From assembly GCA_965661575.1 (NCBI GenBank), contig CBFIEJ010000002.1, positions 1 to 64,000 of the forward strand: a stretch of DNA of 64,000 nucleotides, read 5' to 3'. This stretch comes from UA16 sp965661575 (GTDB taxonomy: Bacteria; Bacteroidota; Bacteroidia; Flavobacteriales_D; Sanyastnellaceae). The notes beneath the pieces were generated by a model that saw nothing but the letters and a program-made list of their open reading frames with translations, searched no databases and was not told the origin of the DNA. This document shows positions 35,431 to 44,801 of the stretch, one piece after another (position 1 is the stretch's first letter; every line of letters begins with the position of its first letter). Both the position numbers and the translations under genes were made by a program.

Positions 35431-37674
35431 ATGAACGCTTCTACTGCACCCGCAACATTGGACCAGGCCCAGGAAATGGGGCTGACAGCTGATGAATTTC
35501 AGAAAATCCAAGAGATCTTGGGGCGTGTGCCCAACTTCACTGAAATGTGCATTTACTCGGTGATGTGGAGTGAGCATTGCTCGTATAAGAATTCCATCAA
35601 GTACCTCAAGACGCTCCCGAAGGAAGGGGATCACATGTTGGTCAAAGCCGGAGAGGAAAATGCAGGGATTGTGGATATTGGGGATGGATTGGGGTGTGCT
35701 TTCAAAATCGAATCACATAATCATCCGTCTGCACTCGAGCCGTATCAGGGCGCAGCAACCGGCGTGGGTGGAATAAACAGGGATATTTTCACCATGGGCG
35801 CAAGACCAATTGCGCAGCTTAACAGCTTGCGTTTTGGAGATTTGAATCACCCTCGAACGAAATGGCTGTTGGAAGGCGTGGTGAAGGGCATTGGAGATTA
35901 TGGCAATAGTTTTGGCGTGCCTATCGTGGGTGGAGAAGTGTTTTTTGACCCCTGTTATCAGGTCAATCCACTTGTGAATGCCATGTCCGTGGGAATTTTG
36001 GAAACGGATAAAATCATCAGCGCCACGGCGTCAGGCATTGGAAATTCGGTTTACATCGTTGGTTCGGCTACGGGCAAGGACGGAATCCAAGGGGCTTCGT
36101 TTGCATCCAAGGACATTACAGCAGATAGCGCCAATGACTTGCCTTCTGTTCAGGTGGGAGACCCATTTCAAGAGAAGCTATTGCTTGAGGCGACGTTGGA
36201 ATTGGCCGCCACAGACGCGGTTCGAGGCATGCAAGACATGGGAGCTGCTGGAATCACCTGCTCGACCTCCGAAATGTCGGCTGCAGGGGAGGTGGGCATG
36301 GATATCCATCTGGATGAGGTGCCACTAAGGCAGGATGATATGCAGCCTTTTGAGATTTTGCTGAGCGAATCACAGGAACGCATGTTGGTCGTTGTTGCCC
36401 AAGGTCAAGAGGCCTTGGTCGAGAGTATTTTTGAAAAATGGGACCTGCATGCTGTGAGCATTGGCGTTGTAACCGAGGGCAATCAATTGCGCTACTTCAA
36501 GGGAGGCGAGTTGATCGCTGAAGTGCCGGCAGACACCTTGGTTTTGGGAGGTGGTGCTCCTGTTTATGATCGAGAATATTCTGAGCCTGATTGGTTTGCC
36601 GATGCACAAGTTTGGGATGCAGCCTCTGTGCCCGTTCCAGGTTTGGCTGAAGTCAAACGCATTGCAGAGCAATTGATCGAGTTGCCCAATATCGCGTCAA
36701 AGCGATGGGTCTGGGAGCAATACGACAGCATGGTTGGGACCTTGAATCGCGGCACAAACCGGCCGTCCGACGCGGGCGTTGTCAGTGTTCGGGGCACAAA
36801 GAAAGCTTTGGCTCTGACCGTGGATTGCAATGCGCGCTACGTAGAAATGGACCCTGAGGTGGGCACGGCCATTGCTGTTGCAGAGGCTGCGCGGAACATC
36901 ACATGCAGCGGAGGAACCCCCAGCGCCATCACCAATTGCCTGAATTTTGGCAACCCCTACAATCCCGAAGTTTACTGGCAATTTGTCAAGGCCATTGAGG
37001 GCATGAGTCGTTCTTGTCGATTTTTCAATACGCCGGTTACTGGAGGTAATGTTAGCTTTTACAACCAATCCGCCCAACCGGATGGCACTGCAGTTGCGGT
37101 GTTCCCCACACCGACGATTGGCATGGTGGGAATCATTGAAGACCGTGATCATCACATGTCGCTGGATTTCAAAGAGAAAGGGGAGTTGATTTTTATGCTT
37201 GGAGAAGCTACCAATTGCATCAATGCATCGGAATACCTCAGCAGTATTGTGGGGGTAAAACGTTCACCAGCTCCTCATTTCGATATGGAGGCAGAAGGAA
37301 AAGTACAAGCGTGTGTTCGCAAGGCGATTCAGCGCGGATGCATCGAAGCCGCCCATGACGTAGCGGACGGTGGTTTGTTTGTGACATTATTGGAAATGGC
37401 CATGCCCTCAGGGTTAGGTTTTGATTTGGTTACAGACGACGATATCCGGTTGGATGCATTTCTATTCGGAGAAGGCCAGGGCAGAATCGTGATCAGTTGC
37501 AAAGAGAACCAGCAGGACCGTCTTTTGGACTTGATCGAGGATTTTGATATTCCTATTGTCTTGTTGGGACATGTTACGAAAGGCAAAATTATGGTTGATG
37601 GCGAGGCTTTTGGTTTCTGTCAGGAATGGCGAAACACGTATGACAATGCTTTGGAGGAAGAATTAATGGATTGA
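35431..37674 (+). CDS. purL: Phosphoribosylformylglycinamidine synthase subunit PurL
   Basis: The ATG at 35431 (MNASTAPATLDQ) is preferred to an in-frame TTG nine bases earlier. At 747 residues this is the short PurL, with two PurM-like ATP-binding halves and no fused glutaminase, so it needs separate PurQ and PurS. Landmarks are MWSEHCSYKNS (near 47), the KIESHNHPSALEPYQGAATGVGG region (near 95) and DMGAAGITCS (near 270). It carries out step four of purine synthesis. It is followed by the PASTA gene with a 69-base gap. Confidence 0.95.
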   Translation: MNASTAPATLDQAQEMGLTADEFQKIQEILGRVPNFTEMCIYSVMWSEHCSYKNSIKYLKTLPKEGDHMLVKAGEENAGIVDIGDGLGCAFKIESHNHPSALEPYQGAATGVGGINRDIFTMGARPIAQLNSLRFGDLNHPRTKWLLEGVVKGIGDYGNSFGVPIVGGEVFFDPCYQVNPLVNAMSVGILETDKIISATASGIGNSVYIVGSATGKDGIQGASFASKDITADSANDLPSVQVGDPFQEKLLLEATLELAATDAVRGMQDMGAAGITCSTSEMSAAGEVGMDIHLDEVPLRQDDMQPFEILLSESQERMLVVVAQGQEALVESIFEKWDLHAVSIGVVTEGNQLRYFKGGELIAEVPADTLVLGGGAPVYDREYSEPDWFADAQVWDAASVPVPGLAEVKRIAEQLIELPNIASKRWVWEQYDSMVGTLNRGTNRPSDAGVVSVRGTKKALALTVDCNARYVEMDPEVGTAIAVAEAARNITCSGGTPSAITNCLNFGNPYNPEVYWQFVKAIEGMSRSCRFFNTPVTGGNVSFYNQSAQPDGTAVAVFPTPTIGMVGIIEDRDHHMSLDFKEKGELIFMLGEATNCINASEYLSSIVGVKRSPAPHFDMEAEGKVQACVRKAIQRGCIEAAHDVADGGLFVTLLEMAMPSGLGFDLVTDDDIRLDAFLFGEGQGRIVISCKENQQDRLLDLIEDFDIPIVLLGHVTKGKIMVDGEAFGFCQEWRNTYDNALEEELMD

Positions 37675-37743
37675 GCGCACTCGTGGCCTCGTTATTCGAA
37701 TCGGAGTGCAAAACAAATCGGATTTAATGCCGTTTAGAAAGCG

Positions 37744-38538
37744 ATGAAACAGTGGATCTTATTCATCTTTAGTCGTTCTTTTTTGCGATCGCTTTTGCGC
37801 ATCGCAGGCGTGTGGCTTTTGCTGTTGGGCGGGCTATGGTTTTATTTGAAGTTTTACAGCCGCCCAGGAGCCATTCAGGTTTTGCCAAACTTGAGGGGGA
37901 TGAAATTGGTAGAGGCCCAAGATGCCCTCGAGGAACTCGGTTTGGAAGCGGTGCATTTGGATAGCATTTATAGCCGCAACGGAAGTCCATTTGAGGTGAT
38001 CGAACAGGTTCCTCCACCGGGCGCCAAGATCAAGTCTGGTCGAAGGATTTACATCACGACGTACCGCAGCACACCGCCTTATGAAAAAATCGGGGTTGGA
38101 GAGGGGCAAGAACCGGGAATCGCCCGTGTTATTCTGGAAAATAAAGGATTTGAAGTGGAGGAAGTCCTAGAACCCAATGTGGCGTTGGTAGGGCGCGTTA
38201 TTCGCATTGAAACTGAAAAAGGTCAGGTGTTGTCAGCAGATGTTCGCATGCCCAAAGGGTCAATCCTGCGTTTGATTTCGGGGACTACGACCAACGAACT
38301 TGTTGCTGTCCCCAATTTGAAGGGGCTCACGCTTGATCTTGTTCGAGCAAAACTTGTTGCGGCTAAGTTGAGTTTGGGGCTGGTTGAATACGCTTCATCG
38401 GTTGAAGATGAGAGCGACTCTTTGAAGGCGAAGGTTTTGGAACAGCATTTGAAACCATCTGATCTGAAAACAGTATCAGCTGGCACCGAAATAGATTTGT
38501 ACCTTGGACTGCGCTGGGATTCAGGAAGGCAGGAATGA
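37744..38538 (+). CDS. Membrane-anchored PASTA domain protein
   Basis: 264 residues: a short cytoplasmic end, one membrane helix (about 15-38), then about three PASTA-like repeats (PNLRGMKLVEAQDALEELGL; a weaker middle one near 120-170; PNLKGLTLDLVRAKLVAAKL). PASTA domains bind peptidoglycan or lipid II fragments. With no kinase or PBP attached, this is probably a cell-wall-binding or structural protein of the inner membrane. It stands next to a T9SS cargo gene and rluD, an arrangement I have seen in other Bacteroidota. Confidence 0.85.
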   Translation: MKQWILFIFSRSFLRSLLRIAGVWLLLLGGLWFYLKFYSRPGAIQVLPNLRGMKLVEAQDALEELGLEAVHLDSIYSRNGSPFEVIEQVPPPGAKIKSGRRIYITTYRSTPPYEKIGVGEGQEPGIARVILENKGFEVEEVLEPNVALVGRVIRIETEKGQVLSADVRMPKGSILRLISGTTTNELVAVPNLKGLTLDLVRAKLVAAKLSLGLVEYASSVEDESDSLKAKVLEQHLKPSDLKTVSAGTEIDLYLGLRWDSGRQE

Positions 38539-38566
38539 TCATTTCATCGTTATAGAATAGCTGAGC

Positions 38567-40543
38567 ATGCGAAACGAAAATCGAATAATCGGGGGAGTAG
38601 TTGGGTTGATGGTATGTGCTGGGATCATGGGGGTTAATCCGATGAGAGCTCAATCCACTCAATCACATGAAGTTGAGCGAGATTTAAAGTTTGTGCCACT
38701 CGAAAATCGTGCTTCCAGGGCTCTCGAATCGCTGGACGAGAGACCGGCTGCAGGTGCTGTTGTACAGGAAAGGGGAGCTGCGCTTGCTTTGCCTTTTTTT
38801 GATGACTTCTCGACGCCTTCAATGCCACGGTTTGACGGGATGCTCCCTGGATTTGAAGTGTACCAGAGATGGGAATTGGGTTCGGCAAGGCAAACCGAAA
38901 CGTTTGCGATTGCATCGCCCACCATTGGAGCGGCAACTTTAGATGGATTGAATCGATTTGGAGAGCCTTATAATTTTGTTGAAGTCAACACCTCTGGCTG
39001 GTGTGATACCTTGACTTCGCGGCCCATTGCGCTGAATGGATATTTCCCAGAGTCCAATGTGCATCTTATGTTTCATTACGAGGCAGGAGGACGCGGAAAT
39101 GCTCCGGATGTCGATGAGGATTTTTTGACACTCGAATTTAAATCGACCGACGATGTTTCCGGCGAGGTTTTTTGGACCGAGGTTTGGTCATCGGATAGCA
39201 CGTCTACAGTGGCTTTCGAACGTGTTTTTGTTCCAGTCGATCAGTTCCCCTACCTCGTGAATGATTTCCAATTCCGCTTTAGAAATTACGGAGCACTCGC
39301 TGGAAATGTGGACTTGTGGCACTTGGACTATATTTTATTGGATGACCAAATCAATCCTGACGCATTCGAATTGGTAAGCGAGGTGGCGATAACAGAACCA
39401 ATACCGACTTTTCTGCGCGACTTCACTCGAATGCCTTGGAATCATTTCGTGGCGAATCCGACCTATTACATGCGCGACAGTTTGCTCATGGAGCAACGCA
39501 ATTTTGGAACGCAAGCAGATAACATCAATTGGGGCTTCTCCGTTGATTACGAGGGAGCCGTAGAGGTATACGAAACCGCGGTTCAAAACACCAACGTTCA
39601 ACCTGAGACCGCCTTCAATACAACACTGTACATCGGAACGAATCCGTTTGGGGAGAGTTTTGTCTTCGATGCCTCTGTTGCGGACACAGCCGCGACGTTT
39701 GCGGTGTCCATATGGCAAAGTTCAATCGGTCTATTGCACACCGAAAAGGAGGGAGTTCGGGATAACGACAGCATCGTATTCCATCAAGTTTTTGACAATG
39801 ACTTTGCTTACGACGACGGAACAGCCGAAAAGGCTTATGCGCTGACAGCGGCAGGCGGTAAGGTGGCCATGCGATATTCGCTGGAGGTGCCGGATACCTT
39901 GTTAGGACTCGCCATCCATTTTACTCCGTACTACACGGACGTTGATGATGAGACGTTTTTGCTCAGAGCGTGGCAAGATAGCCTTGGGGTTCCCGGGGCT
40001 GAACTGTCCGAAAATTATGCCTTTCAGACGCCTCAATATTTCAATGATGGATACGATTTGTTCGCGTTTTACGAATACGACGATCCCATACCTGTGGAGG
40101 GCAATATTCACGTTGGTCTGGTCCAGGCAAGTGAGGTAGGGTTAAACTTCGGGTTGGATAAGAACACCAATTCAAATGTGGGACAACTTCACTACTCATT
40201 GGGTCTTGGCGGAAGCTGGATCAACTCCGAAATCGAAGGATCTGTCATGATTCGTCCGGTGTTACGTGCCAATAAGACTGAAGTTTGGAGCGACGTAGCT
40301 GAGAACGATGCGCATACGCGTTCACCGCTGCGGGCATATCCCAATCCGGTCAACGGCAATGCTTGTCAAGTTCAAGTTCCTGTTGCATCGGCATGGCAAC
40401 TTTGGAGTGCAGAGGGGCGTTTGTTGCAGGCGGGTCGATGGATGTCGCCTGGGGTCTACAATTGTGATTTGACAGGTCTCGCATCTGGGATGTATTTCTT
40501 GATCAACGATTTAGGACAAAGCGTCCGAATCCTGCGAAACTAG
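38567..40543 (+). CDS. T9SS type A sorting domain-containing protein
   Basis: 658 residues with a signal peptide ending near NPMRAQS. No catalytic domain is recognisable; the body is beta-rich. The C-terminal ~75 residues form a T9SS type A domain: AYPNPVNGNACQVQVP, then WQLWSAEGRLLQAG, then GLASGMYFLIND and a basic end. The protein should cross the outer membrane through the T9SS encoded in this window and be anchored or released at the surface. Similar genes commonly sit between PASTA and rluD genes in Bacteroidota, but I know of no defined function. Confidence 0.87.
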   Translation: MRNENRIIGGVVGLMVCAGIMGVNPMRAQSTQSHEVERDLKFVPLENRASRALESLDERPAAGAVVQERGAALALPFFDDFSTPSMPRFDGMLPGFEVYQRWELGSARQTETFAIASPTIGAATLDGLNRFGEPYNFVEVNTSGWCDTLTSRPIALNGYFPESNVHLMFHYEAGGRGNAPDVDEDFLTLEFKSTDDVSGEVFWTEVWSSDSTSTVAFERVFVPVDQFPYLVNDFQFRFRNYGALAGNVDLWHLDYILLDDQINPDAFELVSEVAITEPIPTFLRDFTRMPWNHFVANPTYYMRDSLLMEQRNFGTQADNINWGFSVDYEGAVEVYETAVQNTNVQPETAFNTTLYIGTNPFGESFVFDASVADTAATFAVSIWQSSIGLLHTEKEGVRDNDSIVFHQVFDNDFAYDDGTAEKAYALTAAGGKVAMRYSLEVPDTLLGLAIHFTPYYTDVDDETFLLRAWQDSLGVPGAELSENYAFQTPQYFNDGYDLFAFYEYDDPIPVEGNIHVGLVQASEVGLNFGLDKNTNSNVGQLHYSLGLGGSWINSEIEGSVMIRPVLRANKTEVWSDVAENDAHTRSPLRAYPNPVNGNACQVQVPVASAWQLWSAEGRLLQAGRWMSPGVYNCDLTGLASGMYFLINDLGQSVRILRN

Positions 40544-40547
40544 AGTG

Positions 40548-41645
40548 ATGGACACGGATCAAACCACAGAAAATCTTCCAACTCCCGATTCGGCAGATGA
40601 GTCTGGAGAAGAGCTATTCGAGCACCATCAGTTGCTTGCTGATCCGCGACAACAGCCGCTTCGGGTCGACAAATTTGTATTGAATTTGGTTTCGAATATG
40701 TCGCGGACGAGGTTGCAAGCCGCGGCAAAAGCGGGTTATGTTCGTGTCAACGGTGTGCCGGTCAAACCGAATCACAAAGTGAAGGCAGGGGATAAAGTGT
40801 CCATTGAATTGCCCAATCCCATTCGGACGTTTGAGCTGATTCCTGAGGAGATGGCGTTGGATGTTTTATTCGAGGATGATCACCTCATGGTCATCAATAA
40901 ACCTGCTGGCCTTGTCGTCCACCCTGGAAATGGCAATTACACTGGAACGCTGGTTCATGGCGTGGCATGGCACCTCTTGCAGCAGCAAAATGAGTTGCCA
41001 CCGGACTTATCCAGCGGACGTCCACGTGATGCGCAGTTTGATCAGGTAATCCCGAGGCCGGGACTGGTGCATCGATTGGATAAAGACACAACGGGCGTCA
41101 TGGTTCTGGGCAAAACGGAGGAGGCAATGACCTCGCTGAGTCAGCAGTTCTTCGAACGCTCTGTCGATCGTCGATACCTCGCTTTGGTGTGGGGTGACTT
41201 GGAGAAGGATGGGACCATTGAAGGTCACATTGGCCGCAATCGTCGGAATCGCAAAATTCAAGCTGTTTATGTGCATGGCGATGAAGGCAAACACGCGATC
41301 ACACACTACGAAGTGTTGGAACGATTGGGTCCTGTAACTTTGGTGAAATGTAAACTGGAAACCGGACGCACTCACCAGATTCGTGTTCATATGGAGCACA
41401 ATGGACACCCGTTGTTTGGCGATGAGTCCTATGGAGGAAACAGAGCGGTCAAAGGGGTTCGTGGGGGGAAATACCAGGCTTTTCTAAATAACTGCTTTGA
41501 AGTACTTCCTCGTCAAGCATTGCATGCACGTTCATTGGCGTTCACACATCCGATGACGAAAGAACGGCTGACGTTTGAAACGGAATTACCGCAGGACATG
41601 GTTACGGTTCTCGACCGTTGGAAGTCTTATTTGGGTGGCGTCTGA
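40548..41645 (+). CDS. rluD: Large-subunit rRNA pseudouridine synthase RluD family
   Basis: The ATG at 40548 lies just after the upstream TAG; a GTG three bases earlier is possible. An N-terminal S4 RNA-binding domain (about 45-105, GYVRVNGVPVKPNHKVKAGD) precedes the catalytic RluA-type domain with LVHRLDKDTTGVMVLGKT, in which the first Asp after HRL is the nucleophile. The C-terminal GRTHQIRVHMEHNGHPLFGD is also typical. RluD modifies helix 69 of 23S rRNA. 365 residues; an acidic N-terminal tail of ~40 residues is unremarkable. Confidence 0.92.
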   Translation: MDTDQTTENLPTPDSADESGEELFEHHQLLADPRQQPLRVDKFVLNLVSNMSRTRLQAAAKAGYVRVNGVPVKPNHKVKAGDKVSIELPNPIRTFELIPEEMALDVLFEDDHLMVINKPAGLVVHPGNGNYTGTLVHGVAWHLLQQQNELPPDLSSGRPRDAQFDQVIPRPGLVHRLDKDTTGVMVLGKTEEAMTSLSQQFFERSVDRRYLALVWGDLEKDGTIEGHIGRNRRNRKIQAVYVHGDEGKHAITHYEVLERLGPVTLVKCKLETGRTHQIRVHMEHNGHPLFGDESYGGNRAVKGVRGGKYQAFLNNCFEVLPRQALHARSLAFTHPMTKERLTFETELPQDMVTVLDRWKSYLGGV

Positions 41646-41693
41646 GGCCAATCGAAGGCAAGTTGCCTCGGCGAGGTAGGGCCTCTTATTTTC
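41644..41693 (+). terminator. Probable terminator after rluD
   Basis: An outer stem GAGGCC (41644-41649) pairs with GGCCTC (41680-41685) and encloses a small inner hairpin (AGGCA/TGCCT). A TTATTTT run follows. The outer arm includes part of the rluD stop codon. Confidence 0.5.
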
Positions 41694-42627
41694 TCTTCGA
41701 AATGTGATCCAAGGCACGCTCAAAAGATGTTCGCGTGTCTATGACACGACTGAACGTGAATTGAATGGTGCCGTAACTGTCGTTAGATTCTGGATTGCCT
41801 CGAAATGTTCCACCTTCGCTGTAGCTATGGTTTCCAAGTGTGCCGGAGGCGGGATCATTGATGGCAGCGATAACATCGGAATTCGACTGTGAACTGATCG
41901 CTTCTGCAAGCGGTGAGAGGAACTCAGGATTGGCGTACATGCCCGAAAGGTCATCCAGGTAATCAGTGAAGGTGGCTCTCCACGAGCCTTCTACCCCAAA
42001 AATCCAGCCTTGTCCGAGCCCAAATTCAAAACCTATCCCCATTGGAATAGCTGCGATAAAAGAGGCGTATTCCTCCACTTGGCCTTCTGTGCGCAGTGGA
42101 CGCAAGTCGTACCAGCGATCGTCCCACTCATTGTTGGGATCATCGGTGATCTGAGCTTGTGGATTGTGTAGAACGCCATAAACGCCGGTGAAGGCGAAGG
42201 CTTTGAATGACATTTTTCCGGGTCGGGCAAAATTTCGCGGATAGCTGGACTGCCCAAGGTTGAAAAGCGTGAAATCCGTGCGGAATCCAAATTCAACCAT
42301 TCGGTTACGGAAGTTCAGATTGCGTGCTTGACGGGCCGGATCTTCTGCATTGTGATCGGCTTGACGAATGTGCACATAATTCACCTCACCTGATACACGC
42401 ACATAGTCATTTGCGGCGTATCGCAAAAAGGCACCCATTGCAGGTGAGGTTGTGATGATGTCAGCATCGAGCAACGATGCACGTGGGTCAAATTTCCCTC
42501 CAATTTCTCCTAGGTAGTTTGATCCACCAACGGACATTCCAATGGACAAGGGAGTGTTCTGTGCCTGGGAACTAACCGTTCCGAGGATCACAGCAAAAAT
42601 GGCAATGGTATACTTCACGCTCTGCAT
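41686..42627 (-). CDS. PorG-like outer-membrane protein (DUF6089-type)
   Basis: 313 residues with a signal peptide ending near VSSQAQ. The first strand carries SIGMSVGGSNYLGEIGGKFDP, the hallmark of DUF6089/PorG-like proteins, and GIGFEFGLGQGWIFGVEG and the beta-rich body agree with an outer-membrane barrel. PorG is a T9SS component that interacts with the GldK-GldN ring. Because paralogues exist, I assign the family but not firmly the role. It converges on rluD and lies downstream of the ABC-F gene in the same direction with a 130-base gap. Confidence 0.72.
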   Translation of the reverse strand: MQSVKYTIAIFAVILGTVSSQAQNTPLSIGMSVGGSNYLGEIGGKFDPRASLLDADIITTSPAMGAFLRYAANDYVRVSGEVNYVHIRQADHNAEDPARQARNLNFRNRMVEFGFRTDFTLFNLGQSSYPRNFARPGKMSFKAFAFTGVYGVLHNPQAQITDDPNNEWDDRWYDLRPLRTEGQVEEYASFIAAIPMGIGFEFGLGQGWIFGVEGSWRATFTDYLDDLSGMYANPEFLSPLAEAISSQSNSDVIAAINDPASGTLGNHSYSEGGTFRGNPESNDSYGTIQFTFSRVIDTRTSFERALDHISKRK

Positions 42628-42757
42628 ACGACGAAGATGCTGCTTAGGTTTCAGGGATTCAAGCGTCTCAGCCCACTGATTTGGCCACTTTTAAACAAGG
42701 GTTATCAACAATCGCGCCGCACGTATTCTGCAATGAGCGTCTTCATTCGCAAGTGCA

Positions 42758-44725
42758 TTAGGTGAGTTTATCTCCCAACATTGACCACTCTTCCATGGCT
42801 GCACTGAGCTCGTTTTGAGCGGTTTCATATTGATAGGAGAGCTCTGTCATTTTGGCCCGGTCATCGGTTCCAAGGGTCGCAATTTGCTCGTCCAAGGCTT
42901 TCAGGTTAGTTTCCTTTTCGGAAATAATACTCTCGAGTTTTTTGAAACGATTTTGATCCTTACGCTCCTGACGTTCCTGCTCTTTGCGGGCTTTGTATGA
43001 TTCTTTATTGGAAATCCCATCGGCGCCTTGTTTCCGATGATTTTTCGGAGACGAATCAGGCTTCGCTTTTGGAGTAGGGACATGTGTTCCTTTTTCGGCT
43101 TCGTACGCCCGTATGCTGTTGGCGTGCTTTTCGTGAAGGAATTGTTTGATGTCGCCGATGTACTGTTTTAAGCCATTGGGCTTTACTTCGTACACCAACT
43201 CAGTCAAGGAATTGAGAAAGTCGCGGTCGTGGGAAACGACAATTAACGTCCCATCAAATGCTTGGAGGGCTTCCTTGAGAACGCCTTTGGCTCGGATATC
43301 GAGGTGATTGGTCGGCTCATCCAGGATCAAAAGGTTGTAGGGATGCAGAAGTAGTTTACACAATGCAAGTCTCGCTTTTTCACCTCCAGATAGGACCTTC
43401 ACTTTTTTGTCAGCGTCTTCACCACTGAATAAAAATGCACCCAGAATGCTTCTCAAGCGTTTGCGAATTTCACCGACGGCAACATCGTCCAATGTCTCGT
43501 ACACGGTGAGTTCGCCATCCAGTTCTTCGGCTTGGTTCTGAGCGTAGTATCCTATGTCTACATTGTGCCCGATGGTGAGATCGCCCAGATGGGCTTCGAG
43601 TCCCATGAAAATCCGAGTAAGGGTTGTTTTTCCTGCCCCATTCTTCCCAACAAGAGCCACTTTTTGTTGCCGCGCTAAAATAAAGTCGAGCCCTTCAAAC
43701 ACCGGCTTTCCATCGTATGATTTCGTCAAGTCTGCAGCTTCGATGCTTACTTTTCCGGAACGAGGAGCCGATGGAAATCGAAATCGAATGTCCGCCTTGT
43801 CCGTAGCGTCAACTTCGATGCGCTCGAGTTTATCCAATTTCTTGATGAGCGATTGTGCAAATGCGGCTTTGTTCTTTTTTGCACGGAATTTGTTGATGAG
43901 GACTTCCGTGTCTTCGATGTATTTCTGCTGATTTTTATAGGCTTGTTCTTGCCTCATTCGTTCCTCTTCACGCCACACTTGATATTTGGTAAAGCTTGAC
44001 TTGAAATCGAACAATTTGATTGGCGTAATTTCAATCGTTCGTGTGGTCAAATTGTCTAAAAATGTTCGGTCATGCGATATCAATAGAATGGAACTAGAGG
44101 ATTGCATGAGAAACCCTTCGAGCCATTCAATGCTTTCGAGATCGAGGTGATTGGTCGGCTCATCGAGCAGCAGCAGTTCCGGGCTGGCAAGCAGAAGCTT
44201 GGCAAGTTCGACACGCATCTTCCATCCACCAGAGAATTCGCTCATTTTACGATCCATATCACTGGGGGTAAAGCCCAGCCCTTGAAGGATGCGTTGCACC
44301 TGTTCTTCTTGCGAAGCACCACCTAAAATGTCAATCCTTTCGTTGGTGGTGGTAAGCTCTTCGATCAGACGACCGTATTCGATTGATTCATAGTCCGTGC
44401 GTTCGCCAAGTTCTTTTGTGATTTGCTCCAATCTAGCTTCGAGATCTTGAACCTCGATGAATGCACTGCTTGCTTCTTCCAGTATGGTTGCATGTTCATT
44501 GTGCTCCATCTCTTGTGGCAAGTAGCCCACCTTGGAGCCTTTCGGCATGGTGACGATTCCAGTTGAAGGAGGGTTAACGCCTGCAATGATTTTGAGTAGG
44601 GTTGATTTTCCGGCACCGTTTCTGCCAACCAGTCCCACACGTTCGCGCAGTCCGATGAACAGGTCGAGATTTTCGAAGAGTGTGCGTTGTCCAAAATGGA
44701 CGGCAATGTTTGATATGCTTAACAT
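42758..44725 (-). CDS. ABC-F family ATPase
   Basis: 655 residues with two nucleotide-binding domains in one chain and no membrane segments. Walker A loops are VGRNGAGKSTLL (near 35) and VGKNGAGKTTLT (near 350), with signatures FSGGWKMR and LSGGEKAR. Both halves have LLDEPTNHLD-type Walker B motifs. A charged linker lies between the halves and a coiled-coil tail (about 540-655) follows. This fits the Uup/YdiF type. These proteins act on the ribosome (translation factors), not in transport. The exact member cannot be fixed by eye. Confidence 0.93.
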   Translation of the reverse strand: MLSISNIAVHFGQRTLFENLDLFIGLRERVGLVGRNGAGKSTLLKIIAGVNPPSTGIVTMPKGSKVGYLPQEMEHNEHATILEEASSAFIEVQDLEARLEQITKELGERTDYESIEYGRLIEELTTTNERIDILGGASQEEQVQRILQGLGFTPSDMDRKMSEFSGGWKMRVELAKLLLASPELLLLDEPTNHLDLESIEWLEGFLMQSSSSILLISHDRTFLDNLTTRTIEITPIKLFDFKSSFTKYQVWREEERMRQEQAYKNQQKYIEDTEVLINKFRAKKNKAAFAQSLIKKLDKLERIEVDATDKADIRFRFPSAPRSGKVSIEAADLTKSYDGKPVFEGLDFILARQQKVALVGKNGAGKTTLTRIFMGLEAHLGDLTIGHNVDIGYYAQNQAEELDGELTVYETLDDVAVGEIRKRLRSILGAFLFSGEDADKKVKVLSGGEKARLALCKLLLHPYNLLILDEPTNHLDIRAKGVLKEALQAFDGTLIVVSHDRDFLNSLTELVYEVKPNGLKQYIGDIKQFLHEKHANSIRAYEAEKGTHVPTPKAKPDSSPKNHRKQGADGISNKESYKARKEQERQERKDQNRFKKLESIISEKETNLKALDEQIATLGTDDRAKMTELSYQYETAQNELSAAMEEWSMLGDKLT

Positions 44726-44756
44726 AGGGACGGCAAAGGTCGCATTTTATTGGAGC

Positions 44757-44787
44757 AAAAAAAAGCCGGTCACATGGACCGGCTTTT
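44757..44787 (-). terminator. Terminator of the gld operon
   Basis: A perfect 11-bp stem (AAAAGCCGGTC, 44761-44771, pairing with 44777-44787) and a 5-base loop lie 15 bases after the gldN stop. In minus-strand RNA the 3' arm runs into eight U residues. Confidence 0.92.
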
Positions 44788-44801
44788 AAGATGCTATAAG
44801 A

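Noticed and set aside
37677..37709. Inverted repeat GCACTC/GAGTGC after purL considered as a terminator
   Set aside because: The loop is 21 bases and no T run follows, and the next gene is close in the same direction.
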